64,000 bases of DNA from Tamlana carrageenivorans (GTDB lineage Bacteria > Bacteroidota > Bacteroidia > Flavobacteriales > Flavobacteriaceae): contig NZ_CP025938.1 of the NCBI RefSeq assembly GCF_002893765.1, positions 1,302,001 through 1,366,000 on the forward strand. Reading direction: 5' to 3'. Below, in pieces: positions 44,801-52,815 of the stretch. Position 1 is the stretch's first letter; each line of letters opens with the position of its first letter. Position numbers and translations under genes: made by a program. Below the pieces are notes generated by a model, which was given only the letters and a program-made list of their open reading frames with translations, searched no databases and was not told where the DNA came from.

Positions 44801-46007
44801 CAACTCTTGGCCCTATAGTTTTCTTTTTAACTTTATCTTCAACTGTTACTTCAATTGTTTTTTGCTCGAACTCACAAATGCTAATTAACCCTTTTTGAGA
44901 CTTTAATTTTCGTTGATAAAAAATAATTATATCTCTTAGCTCTTCTTTTAATGAAGGCGTTAGTTCTGTATGATACTTAGCTTGTGTTTCCCAGATTTGT
45001 TCAAATTCATCTAAATAATCTTGACGGTAAAAGACTTGATTTTTTAAGCTTGTATGCCTATTTAGTTCTATTTGTCGATACAAATATTGCCCAACTGTAA
45101 TTTTGTTAAAATATAGTTTTTTACTTCTATCTCCAATAGCACCTAAATACCCACTCGATTTGTTTAAGTCATTGTTTATTTCCTGAAATACAATAGCTAA
45201 AATCTCTAAATCGACTTTGCTTTCTAAAGCTTCGCTCCTCCATTTATATTTTTCTAGTTTCTTTTGGGAGGCACTACCTTTTTGGGTAATTCCAGTAATT
45301 TTAAAAGGTTCTTTGCAAATTGCCCATGTTTGGTTTTTGCTTTTACCTTCTAAATTTTGGAAAAGCTCATCGGTTAAAATTTCGGTATAAAATTCTTTTT
45401 GAAAATTCCATATTTTTAAAAATTCACTTTTTAAATCAGATTGATAAAAATCAGGGATATACTTTTTATTTTCTAATAAAAGCTGATAAACATATTGTCC
45501 TGGCGTAAAATTGTTCTCATACAAATGTTTAGCAACCGACATGCCATCAATTAAAGTACCTTCCTCTTCGCTTTTAGCTTTTCTACTACTCTTGTACCCT
45601 CTTTTTTTATTGATGCTTAAAAGTATTCTTGCAAACTCTTCCTTTTCAACACGTTCTTTAGCTGCCTTAGCTCTTAAGGAAAGGGTTTCGAAAGTAGAAT
45701 TACTTCCTATTTCTGTTAATATTGATTCCGATTGGATGACCTTGTTTTTTAACAACGTTTCTATTAAGTTTTTTCTTCTTAATTTAAATCGTTGCAAGTT
45801 CCTACGCGCCCCTCTTTTTAATGTTCTATCTGCATTTACAGATAATGGATTCCCTTTTTCAAAATCAGTAATTTCATCAGAACTTAAAGGGTTTACTCGA
45901 ACACCGAGTTTAATTATTTCAGAAGTTTCATTTATATTTTCGGCTTCATTTACTAAAGCCCAACCAATAGAAGTTGTCCCTAAATCTAGTCCTAGTATTT
46001 TTTTCAT
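41802..46007 (-). CDS. cas9: RNA-guided endonuclease Cas9, subtype II-C
   Basis: Cas9 (1401 aa) cuts DNA matched by a crRNA:tracrRNA guide. RuvC-I is ILGLDLGTTSIGWALVN with Asp8, and the Arg-rich bridge helix spans about 61-82 (RTLKRGARRNLQRFKLRRK). RuvC-II is IRIELARELK near residue 697. The HNH site is IDIEHIIPKAKLFDDSFSNKTL with His near 784, and RuvC-III is NDHRHHAMDALAVAF near 950. All catalytic blocks are present, so the nuclease looks intact. The length matches Bacteroidota II-C enzymes. No csn2 or cas4 is present. The C-terminal 400 residues should hold the PAM-interacting domain, but the PAM cannot be told from sequence. Confidence 0.97.
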   Translation of the reverse strand: MKKILGLDLGTTSIGWALVNEAENINETSEIIKLGVRVNPLSSDEITDFEKGNPLSVNADRTLKRGARRNLQRFKLRRKNLIETLLKNKVIQSESILTEIGSNSTFETLSLRAKAAKERVEKEEFARILLSINKKRGYKSSRKAKSEEEGTLIDGMSVAKHLYENNFTPGQYVYQLLLENKKYIPDFYQSDLKSEFLKIWNFQKEFYTEILTDELFQNLEGKSKNQTWAICKEPFKITGITQKGSASQKKLEKYKWRSEALESKVDLEILAIVFQEINNDLNKSSGYLGAIGDRSKKLYFNKITVGQYLYRQIELNRHTSLKNQVFYRQDYLDEFEQIWETQAKYHTELTPSLKEELRDIIIFYQRKLKSQKGLISICEFEQKTIEVTVEDKVKKKTIGPRVVPKSSPVFQEFKIWQVLNNLSFTPIKETPTDLFKKEFPEEVLTLDQKKLIFEELNTRGKLKNTDILKLLKLKTKDWKCNFESIEGNNTNQAIYNVLQQISENEGHGFDWNKKNASEIKEELKATLPEIGVNPNILDFDINADNFEQQASYQLWHLLYSAEDDTKISKQDEAIYGKTSVSLKKKLHLKFGIPVKYTALFANISLQPDYGNLSARAIRKIMPHLQDGIEYSQACVLAGYNHSNSITKEENLKRALKEKLELLPKNSLRNPVVEKILNQLVNVVNQIIDSYGKPDEIRIELARELKKSAKQRKEMTVGIAAATKRNEGVKKTLQKAPFNILNPTKNDVTRYRLYQELETNGYKTLYTNQYIAPNKLFSKEIDIEHIIPKAKLFDDSFSNKTLAFRTVNLTKSNMTSYDFIAEKYNDDLENYVLRVKNLYDNGVISKGKYSKLLMKESNLADGFIERDLKNTQYIAKKAKNMLQEVVRNVVPTTGSITDKLREDWDLINVMKELNLPKYRQLGLTVLEERKNGNKVEQIIDWSKRNDHRHHAMDALAVAFTTHNHIQYINNLNSSRDEESSSEYAKKSKKEINLFSIRNKITKNYDQKNGGKKRKFIPPLTNFRAEAKKHIEGILISFKTKNKVATKNINKTKKQGGYHVQKAKTPRGQLHKETVYGRSKKEIVKQEKIGTSFTIDKINTVTQPEYRTLLLKKITQFNNDPKKAFGGKNAPSKTPIYLANGKQMPLTVTTKTYQDVYTIRKEITPDLKIEKIVDAKIKALLYQRVEAFNGDKKAAFSNLDNNPIWLNKEKGIAIKRVTISGVSNVEALHDKRDYFGNLILDAEGHTQPVDFVSTGNNHHVAIYKDEKGKLQEQVVSLFDAIARVNQDLPIVNKDYNKDKGWEFLFTLKQNELFIFPTDTFNPEGIDLLNENNYALISPHLFRVQKISSLLSGLWFRHHLETTVSVNKSLKDTTYKVIQSLSKIENIIKVRTNHLGNIVQIGEY

Positions 46008-46149
46008 ATTATTCTATAAATCCATTACCCAAACAGCAACAGAAAATTGATTTTTTTTAGCAGTAAAGTCTTGTGTTATTTTTTTAAAGACGGAATTAAA
46101 AATAGGCTTTTCTATTAAAACTTCCCAAATCTTTTTATATTAGCAGTAC

Positions 46150-46223
46150 AATTTGAAATCAATTCACAATAAGGATTATTCCGTTGTGAAAACATTTAAA
46201 ACGGCAACTTCGGTTGTCGTTTT
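46150..46223 (+). ncRNA. tracrRNA of the II-C CRISPR-Cas system
   Basis: The segment has the parts of a tracrRNA in order. An anti-repeat (46151-46169, core TTGAAATCAATTCACAA) is complementary to the GTTGTGAATTG-type start typical of Bacteroidota II-C repeats. A nexus-like hairpin follows (CACAA...GGATTATTCC...TTGTG, to 46188). Last is a terminator hairpin ACGGCAAC-TTCG-GTTGTCGT with flanking A and T runs (46198-46223). It is transcribed away from cas9. The exact 5' end is uncertain; a weak TATATTAG element at 46136-46143 may be its -7 box. Confidence 0.8.
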
Positions 46224-46295
46224 CATTTATAATCACAAATAATTAAAAGGCATTATTAATCATTTTCAAATAAGCCCCAAGCCTTAAAAACGCAT

Positions 46296-46329
46296 AACTG
46301 TCCTTGCTCATGTGAGGGCAGTTTTTTTT
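46296..46329 (+). terminator. Hairpin with T-run, second stop downstream of tracrRNA
   Basis: AACTGTCCT pairs with GAGGGCAGTT imperfectly and is followed by eight T residues. It lies about 73 bases after the tracrRNA terminator and before the next gene, so it could end read-through transcripts or a separate short RNA. Confidence 0.5.
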
Positions 46330-46451
46330 GTTTAATAGCAACTATTAGCATACGCCAGATTGGCATCACAACGGGCATAGTCGACAAATAAATGGTATTA
46401 GCATAAAAACCATTAAATTTGTTATTCAGATCTATCATAAATTCTTGAGCC

Positions 46452-48089
46452 TTGAAATACATTTTCACTCTTCTTTTGTTTTTTATCTTTTCTAATTCTA
46501 CTTTTTCTGTTAATGAGATTGACTCTCTTTTAACGCGCTTAGAGAAAAGCATGGCCATGCGTAAAACTTATGACGCCGCTAAAGAAACACGCATTAAAGA
46601 GTTAAAAAAACTCCTGGGTGAAACATCTACAACGCTAGAAAACAAATATTTTCTTACCACCAAAATCATTGAAGAATATGAAAAATACAGTTTTGATAGC
46701 ACCTTATATTACATCGAGAAAAATATTGCCACAGCTAAAGCTATAAATAATATTTACCTCGAAAAAGAATCCATATTAAAACTAGCCAAGTTGCTTGTTC
46801 AGTCTGGTAGATATAAAGAATCTATCGACGCTCTAAATGAGTTAAACAGGAAAAAACTACCCGAAAAACTACGCAATAAATATTATTATAACTATAAAGA
46901 AGGTTACTCGGGGCTCAGCTTCTATACCAGCGTTCAAAAAAGTAAAAAAAATTACTCCTCATTATACCAAGCCTATCAAGATTCATTAATGCAGCGATTA
47001 GGACCTAACTCGGATGAATCGTTAGCTTTAAAAGAAAAAAACTTACGAGATCAAAGAAAAATTAATGACGCTCTTCAAACAAACTCTAAACGCCTGTCTC
47101 AGGTAAAACTGGGCACCCCACTATATTCGTTAATTACTTTTGAAAGAGCGTTGCTATACGACTTAAACAACCACCGGGATCAGCAAAAAAAATACTTAAT
47201 CTTATCGGCCATTTCAGATATTCAGTCTTCAGTTAAAGACAACGCTTCTCTAACCGAATTAGCTATGGTGTTTTTTAAAGAAGGTGATATAGATCGCGCA
47301 CATAAGTATATCGATTTTTCTGTTGAAGATGCTGAGTTATACAACTCCCGACTTCGTTATATTAACATATCTAATAAATTATCAGTCATTTCAAAAGCAT
47401 ACGAAGCTCGCAGTATAGAACAAAAAGAAGAACTCAAAAAGATGCTTTTGTTCATTAGTGTTTTGGTCTTGTTTTTACTGATAACGATTTTTTACATCTA
47501 CAAACAAATTAAAAAACTTTCGGCAGCTCGGAAAAGCTTAAAAAATGCCAACAATCAATTAAAAGACTTAAATGAACAATTAAGTTTTTCTAATGAAGAC
47601 CTTAATAGACTTTACAACGAACTATCGGATTCCGACAGAATAAAAGAGCAATATATAGGCACATTTTTAAATTTATATTCTGATTACATAAACAAGCTAG
47701 ATACTTACCGTAAAATGGTAAGAACCTATATTGTTTCAAACAGAACAAATTCATTACTTGAATTAACAAAATCAAAACAAGTTATAGAAAACGAGCTAAA
47801 TCTTTTCTATGAAAACTTCGATAAATCTTTTTTACACATCTATCCTAACTTTGTCGAGGAATTAAACAAACTCCTGCATGAAGACAAACAAATTGTTCTT
47901 AAAAAAGGCGAAAGTTTAAACACAGAGCTACGAATATTTGCTTTAATAAGATTAGGCATAACCAACAGCTCGAAAATCTCCAAAATTCTTAGATACTCTG
48001 TAAACACCATTTATAATTATCGTGTAAAAGTAAAAAATAGCGCCATTAACAGAGATGAGTTCGAGAATATGGTTAAAAAAATCTCTTAA
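46452..48089 (+). CDS. DUF6377-type membrane regulator of the polysaccharide utilization locus
   Basis: The 545-aa protein has a signal peptide (IFTLLLFFIFSNSTFS) and helical TPR-like repeats in the periplasmic part, residues about 25-325. One membrane helix follows (MLLFISVLVLFLLITIFYIY, about 333-353), then a coiled coil. The cytoplasmic end carries a LuxR-like helix-turn-helix (ELRIFALIRLGITNSSKISKILRYSVNTIYNYRVKVKN). This matches DUF6377-type regulators found beside SusC/SusD genes. It probably senses the glycan or its transport in the periplasm and activates the genes that follow, 273 bases downstream. Confidence 0.88.
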   Translation: MKYIFTLLLFFIFSNSTFSVNEIDSLLTRLEKSMAMRKTYDAAKETRIKELKKLLGETSTTLENKYFLTTKIIEEYEKYSFDSTLYYIEKNIATAKAINNIYLEKESILKLAKLLVQSGRYKESIDALNELNRKKLPEKLRNKYYYNYKEGYSGLSFYTSVQKSKKNYSSLYQAYQDSLMQRLGPNSDESLALKEKNLRDQRKINDALQTNSKRLSQVKLGTPLYSLITFERALLYDLNNHRDQQKKYLILSAISDIQSSVKDNASLTELAMVFFKEGDIDRAHKYIDFSVEDAELYNSRLRYINISNKLSVISKAYEARSIEQKEELKKMLLFISVLVLFLLITIFYIYKQIKKLSAARKSLKNANNQLKDLNEQLSFSNEDLNRLYNELSDSDRIKEQYIGTFLNLYSDYINKLDTYRKMVRTYIVSNRTNSLLELTKSKQVIENELNLFYENFDKSFLHIYPNFVEELNKLLHEDKQIVLKKGESLNTELRIFALIRLGITNSSKISKILRYSVNTIYNYRVKVKNSAINRDEFENMVKKIS

Positions 48090-48362
48090 AACCTAAAATA
48101 TAGCAATATTGCCCGTGTTTTTTTATGTATTTAGCACAAATACAGTAAAAATTACTATATCACTTCTACATTAAATCCACTTAATACACCAAGCACTAAA
48201 ATTATAATCCTTTAATTTTTAGATACTTATATTATTATTTAGTTACAACAAATCTACATTTGAAATACTTCGTGTTGCTTTTTCAGACCTATAGGGGTTA
48301 ATTTGTTTCTATAACACTAAAAACTAAACATGTTTCAAATTTTACCAAAAAACTAAACAATA

Positions 48363-51314
48363 ATGAATGTAAAAACTAAACACAGAAGAACAATTTCCCT
48401 GTTACTCTTATTATTATCATTTTGTGCATTTTCCCAGGAAAAGACTATTAAAGGAAAAATATCCGACATTAATGGTCACCCGATTCCTGGAGCCACAATA
48501 ATTTTAAAAGGAACAACCAGCGGAACCTCATCAGATTTTGATGGTATTTATGAACTACACGCCAATATTAGTCCTGAATCCATACTCGTATTCAGTTATG
48601 TTGGTATGACAAGCATTGAAGAAGCTGTTAATAATAGAACAACCATTAACGTAACCCTGCAAGAGAACACACAATCGCTTGACGAGGTGATTGTTATTGG
48701 ATATGGCGCACAAGAAAAGAAAGATGTAACTGGTGCGGTTGCCCTTGTAAATTCTGAATCTTTCGAAGAAAGATCGAATGCACAATTAGGGTCCTTACTA
48801 CAAGGTCAGGCCGCGGGTGTAGAGGTATTAGCAAACTCTGGAAAACCATCTGAAGGTATGCGTATACGAATTAGAGGAACAAACTCGATTACTTCTGGTA
48901 GCGAGCCACTTTATATTGTTGACGGCGTACCTACCACCGATACACGCTCTATAAACCCTTCAGATATTGATGCCATTTCGGTATTAAAGGATGCCTCTTC
49001 TGCAGCCATCTATGGTGCACAAGGTGCCAATGGTGTTGTTATTATAACAACTAAAAGAGGTACTTCCGAAAAACCAAAAATATCTTTTGACACGTACACA
49101 GGTGTATCTCAAGTTTGGAATACTTTACCTGTTTTAAATGGCGAACAATACCGCGATTTAATGACCGAAATGGGCCAAAATACCAATTGGGATTTATACA
49201 CAAGTACTACAGATTGGCAACAGGAAATTTTCCAAAATGGTTATACAAACAACTATCAATTAGCCTTATCTGGTAAAACTGAAGGCACCAACTACTACGT
49301 TTCAGCGGGGTACTTAACACAAGAAGGGGCTGTTAGAAGTTCTGAAATAGAACGCTATAACTTCAAAATAAACCTAGACCAAAAAGTAAGTGACTGGCTA
49401 ACTATTGGCTCTAGAATAGCCTACACGCAATACCGCGATGTAGACGTTAAAGACAACACGAATGTAAACTCTGGAGGTGTTTTACTTGGGGCATTATCCA
49501 CCCCTTCAATTATTGATATTTATAATCCTGATGGCTCTTTTACCAGCAACCCTTTTCAAAACTGGGAAAATCCTCTTGCCTCAACCGATGGCTTAGATCG
49601 AGAATACAAAAACCAAAGATTATTAGGAAACTTATACTTTGAGTTTAAATTCTTAAACGATTTTACTTTCAAAACAAATCTGGGTATAGATAATAGCCAT
49701 GGTGTATACGATTCGTTTTTAGATCCTTTTAGAACAGGTTATGGTAGATCATTAAAAGGACAAGCTATAAACAATACCAATAAAGATTCTTATTACATTA
49801 TTGAGAATACTTTAAGATACGACAAGCTAATCAACAATCACAAAATAGAAGCGCTTATTGGTTCTGTTAATCAAAAAAGCACTTGGGAAACTAGTGAAAT
49901 TGAAACTAGAAATTTTGCAAGTGCTTCGGTTACCACACCAAACGGAGGCTCGGAAGTAATAAAGGGTACTGCTAGAAAAGATGAAAAATCAAATGCATCG
50001 TTCATTAGCCGATTAAATTATAGCTATGCCGATAAATACTTGATTACAGCTAACTTTAGAGCAGATGGTTCTAGTGTTTTTGGCCCAGAACAACGATGGG
50101 GCTATTTCCCTTCTTTCTCTGCAGGTTGGAGAGTTTCAGAAGAAGGATTTCTAAACAACGCTAACGCTTTAAGTGATTTAAAGCTTAGAGCTGGATGGGG
50201 TATTGTTGGTAATGATCAAATTGCCCCTTACTCCTATTTAGGACGAGCTGGTAGTGGTGCCAACTACCCTATTGGAGGCGTTACCCAACCAGGTACTTTC
50301 CCTTCATCTATTGAAAATTTAAACTTAAAATGGGAGGAATCTAACCAAACCAATATTGGTATTGATCTTTCTTTATTTCAGCACCGCGTAAATATTACTG
50401 CCGATGCCTACATTAAAAAAACAAAAGACTTACTGTATAACGCACCACTACCTACAGCTACAGGTTTTGAAAGCGCTATACAAAATATTGGAGAGTTAGA
50501 AAATAAAGGTGTTGAATTTAGCATAAACACCATAAATATAGATCATGAAAACTTTTCATGGGAATCTGGTTTCAATATGGCCTTCAATAGAAATAAAATT
50601 ACAAAACTCGTAGATGCCGATGTTTTTCAGGGCACCATTTCTGGAGGACGAGGCGAAGCTAGTTTAATTAGAGAAGGTGAGCCTTTAGGAATTCTTTATG
50701 GTTACAGATATGGCGGAGTAGATCCGCAAACCGGTGCTGCATTCTATTTAGATAATAATGGTGATTCTACATTTACACCATCTGCAGACGACCGTACCAT
50801 TATTGGTGATGCTAATCCCGACTTTACTTACGGATTTACAAACACCTTCACCTATAAAAATTTAAGTTTATTGGTTTTCTTACAAGGTTCTCAAGGTAAC
50901 GACATGTTAAATGCCACAAGGATTGAAATTGAGGGCATGACAGATCCTAAAAATCAATCGTTAGCGGTATTAGATAGATGGCGCCAACCTGGAGATTTTA
51001 CAGATATCCCAGCTTCTAGTTTTGGTAATGCTGATAACTCTAGAATTTCAACACGCTTTATTGAAGATGCTTCGTATTTAAGAGTTAAGGCTGTTACATT
51101 AAGTTATGCGTTTCCAAGCAGCATTTTAAACAAATTAAAAATGAGTGCTTTAAAACTATATGTAACCGGAGAAAACCTTTTAACCTTCACAGATTATTCT
51201 GGTTTCGATCCAGAAGTGAATGCTTTTGGAGGAAGTAATACCGTAAGAGGTATAGACTTTGGCACCTACCCACAAACACGAACAGCCATTTTTGGTTTAA
51301 ACGTTACTTTTTAA
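48363..51314 (+). CDS. SusC/RagA-family TonB-linked outer-membrane protein
   Basis: The 983-aa protein imports oligosaccharides through the outer membrane with its SusD lid. A signal peptide (LLLLLSFCAFSQ) is followed by a CarboxypepD_reg-like domain (KTIKGKISDINGHPIPGATIILKG, residues about 24-110). The SusC signature SLDEVIVIGYGAQEKKDVTGAV opens the plug, followed by RIRGTNSITSGSEPLYIVDGVP and SVLKDASSAAIYGAQGANGVVI. The barrel ends LRVKAVTLSYAFP...TRTAIFGLNVTF. It is followed 15 bases later by susD. Confidence 0.96.
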   Translation: MNVKTKHRRTISLLLLLLSFCAFSQEKTIKGKISDINGHPIPGATIILKGTTSGTSSDFDGIYELHANISPESILVFSYVGMTSIEEAVNNRTTINVTLQENTQSLDEVIVIGYGAQEKKDVTGAVALVNSESFEERSNAQLGSLLQGQAAGVEVLANSGKPSEGMRIRIRGTNSITSGSEPLYIVDGVPTTDTRSINPSDIDAISVLKDASSAAIYGAQGANGVVIITTKRGTSEKPKISFDTYTGVSQVWNTLPVLNGEQYRDLMTEMGQNTNWDLYTSTTDWQQEIFQNGYTNNYQLALSGKTEGTNYYVSAGYLTQEGAVRSSEIERYNFKINLDQKVSDWLTIGSRIAYTQYRDVDVKDNTNVNSGGVLLGALSTPSIIDIYNPDGSFTSNPFQNWENPLASTDGLDREYKNQRLLGNLYFEFKFLNDFTFKTNLGIDNSHGVYDSFLDPFRTGYGRSLKGQAINNTNKDSYYIIENTLRYDKLINNHKIEALIGSVNQKSTWETSEIETRNFASASVTTPNGGSEVIKGTARKDEKSNASFISRLNYSYADKYLITANFRADGSSVFGPEQRWGYFPSFSAGWRVSEEGFLNNANALSDLKLRAGWGIVGNDQIAPYSYLGRAGSGANYPIGGVTQPGTFPSSIENLNLKWEESNQTNIGIDLSLFQHRVNITADAYIKKTKDLLYNAPLPTATGFESAIQNIGELENKGVEFSINTINIDHENFSWESGFNMAFNRNKITKLVDADVFQGTISGGRGEASLIREGEPLGILYGYRYGGVDPQTGAAFYLDNNGDSTFTPSADDRTIIGDANPDFTYGFTNTFTYKNLSLLVFLQGSQGNDMLNATRIEIEGMTDPKNQSLAVLDRWRQPGDFTDIPASSFGNADNSRISTRFIEDASYLRVKAVTLSYAFPSSILNKLKMSALKLYVTGENLLTFTDYSGFDPEVNAFGGSNTVRGIDFGTYPQTRTAIFGLNVTF

Positions 51315-51329
51315 TCAAAAAACACAATC

Positions 51330-52805
51330 ATGAAAACAAATAAAATAATAACACTATTACTAAGCCTATTAGTATTAGCATCTTGTGAGGACTATTTAGA
51401 TTTAACCCCCATTTCGGAAGAAACTAGTGAAAACGCTTACGAAACCGCAAGTCAAATTGAATCAGCGCTTATTGGTGCTTACGAATCTTTTCAATCGGCT
51501 GAATACTATGTTTGGGATAATATTCTTTTCCAAGACGTTCGTTCAGATAATAATTATGCGGGAGGTGATAATCCTGAAATTTTCGCTATCGATTTTTTAG
51601 AAATCACGCCTACACATTCTAGGCTATATAAAAATTGGTCTAATATTTACAATGCCATTTCTAAAGCTAATATTGTTTTAGAACGTGTTGATGATGTTAC
51701 AGACCCTCTATTAACAGAAGCTAGAAAAAGAGAAATAAAGGGGGAAGCCTATTTCTTAAGGTCATACCATTATTTTACCCTTGTTAAATCATGGGGTGCA
51801 GTACCATTAATTACGAGTACTATAAAATCGACTTCGCCAGAAAGTGTTCAAATTCCTAGAACATCCATAGAAAAAATTTATCAGCAAATCACTTCAGATC
51901 TAGAGCTAGCGGCTACACTTTTACCAGACGTTTATGGCGATGATTCTAGCATAAACAAAGCAAGAGCAACCGCTGGAGCTGCGTATGCATTAGCCGCAAA
52001 AGCTTATGCACAACAACCTAACCCAGATTATGACAAGGTATTAAGCCATATTCAAAAAGTAGAATCTAGCGCAGCAAACTACACGCTTATTCCCTTTGAA
52101 AATTTATTTGATGGCAATAATTACAACAATGCCGAATCTATTATTGAAATTCAATATTTAGGAGGAAACGAAGGTAATTTTGGGCCACAACTTCTTTTAC
52201 CACCATCAATTTCTGGTGATTCTTGGAGAAAATTTGTGACCCCTTCACACGATTTAATAAACGCCTTTGATGCACAAGGTGATGATATTAGAAAAAACGC
52301 CTCTGTTTTATTTGAAGAAGTACAGTGGGTTGATGAGTATTGGGGCAATGCCTCAGGTAGCTCTATTCCTTTTAGTTACAAATGGAAACAAGCTAGCGGA
52401 TGGGCAAGCTCTAACAGACAGTACATACTAAGATACGGTGATATTGTGCTTTTAAAGGCTGAAGCACTAAATGAATTAAATCAATTGGAAGCCGCTGCAA
52501 CAGAGGTGAACAGAATTCGAAATAGAGTAAACCTACCAGATCTTACAGACGCGCAAAAAAGTTCAAAAGACGTATTAAAACAAACCATACTTAATGAGCG
52601 CCGTTTAGAGTTGGTCCAAGAAGGCCAGCGATGGGACGATTTAGCACGTTATAATCAATTGGTTTCAACCATGAATAATCTAGTAGAAATTGATTTAAGA
52701 GATGGTAGCACCGTGAATTATAATATGACCGAAGACAAAATATTTTTACCTATTCCACAACAAGAATTAGATAGAAACCCATCATTAACGCTTCCTCCAC
52801 TATAA
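51330..52805 (+). CDS. SusD/RagB-family surface glycan-binding lipoprotein
   Basis: The 491-aa lipoprotein (lipobox LASC, Cys19) caps the SusC channel and binds glycan at the cell surface. The N-terminal SusD part has NAYETASQIESALIGAYESF and TPTHSRLYKNWSNIYNAISKANIVLERVD. TPR-like helices (KGEAYFLRSYHYFTLVKSWGAVPLI) follow. The RagB C-terminal block is YGDIVLLKAEALNELNQ with NERRLELVQEGQRWDDLARY. It stands directly between susC and the SusE-like gene. Confidence 0.96.
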   Translation: MKTNKIITLLLSLLVLASCEDYLDLTPISEETSENAYETASQIESALIGAYESFQSAEYYVWDNILFQDVRSDNNYAGGDNPEIFAIDFLEITPTHSRLYKNWSNIYNAISKANIVLERVDDVTDPLLTEARKREIKGEAYFLRSYHYFTLVKSWGAVPLITSTIKSTSPESVQIPRTSIEKIYQQITSDLELAATLLPDVYGDDSSINKARATAGAAYALAAKAYAQQPNPDYDKVLSHIQKVESSAANYTLIPFENLFDGNNYNNAESIIEIQYLGGNEGNFGPQLLLPPSISGDSWRKFVTPSHDLINAFDAQGDDIRKNASVLFEEVQWVDEYWGNASGSSIPFSYKWKQASGWASSNRQYILRYGDIVLLKAEALNELNQLEAAATEVNRIRNRVNLPDLTDAQKSSKDVLKQTILNERRLELVQEGQRWDDLARYNQLVSTMNNLVEIDLRDGSTVNYNMTEDKIFLPIPQQELDRNPSLTLPPL

Positions 52806-52815
52806 AACAACCATT

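Larger units (their letters stand above)
46008..46451. other. Intergenic region between cas9 and the PUL regulator
   Basis: This 444-bp stretch holds the divergent cas9 leader, the tracrRNA gene (about 46150-46223) and a further hairpin with T-run (46296-46329). No protein gene is convincing here. Nothing in it repeats as a CRISPR repeat. Confidence 0.6.

Noticed and set aside
46256..46558. A 100-aa minus-strand reading frame beside the tracrRNA
   Set aside because: It runs antisense over the signal-peptide region of the DUF6377-type gene, has no recognisable domain or promoter, and its start lies inside that gene.
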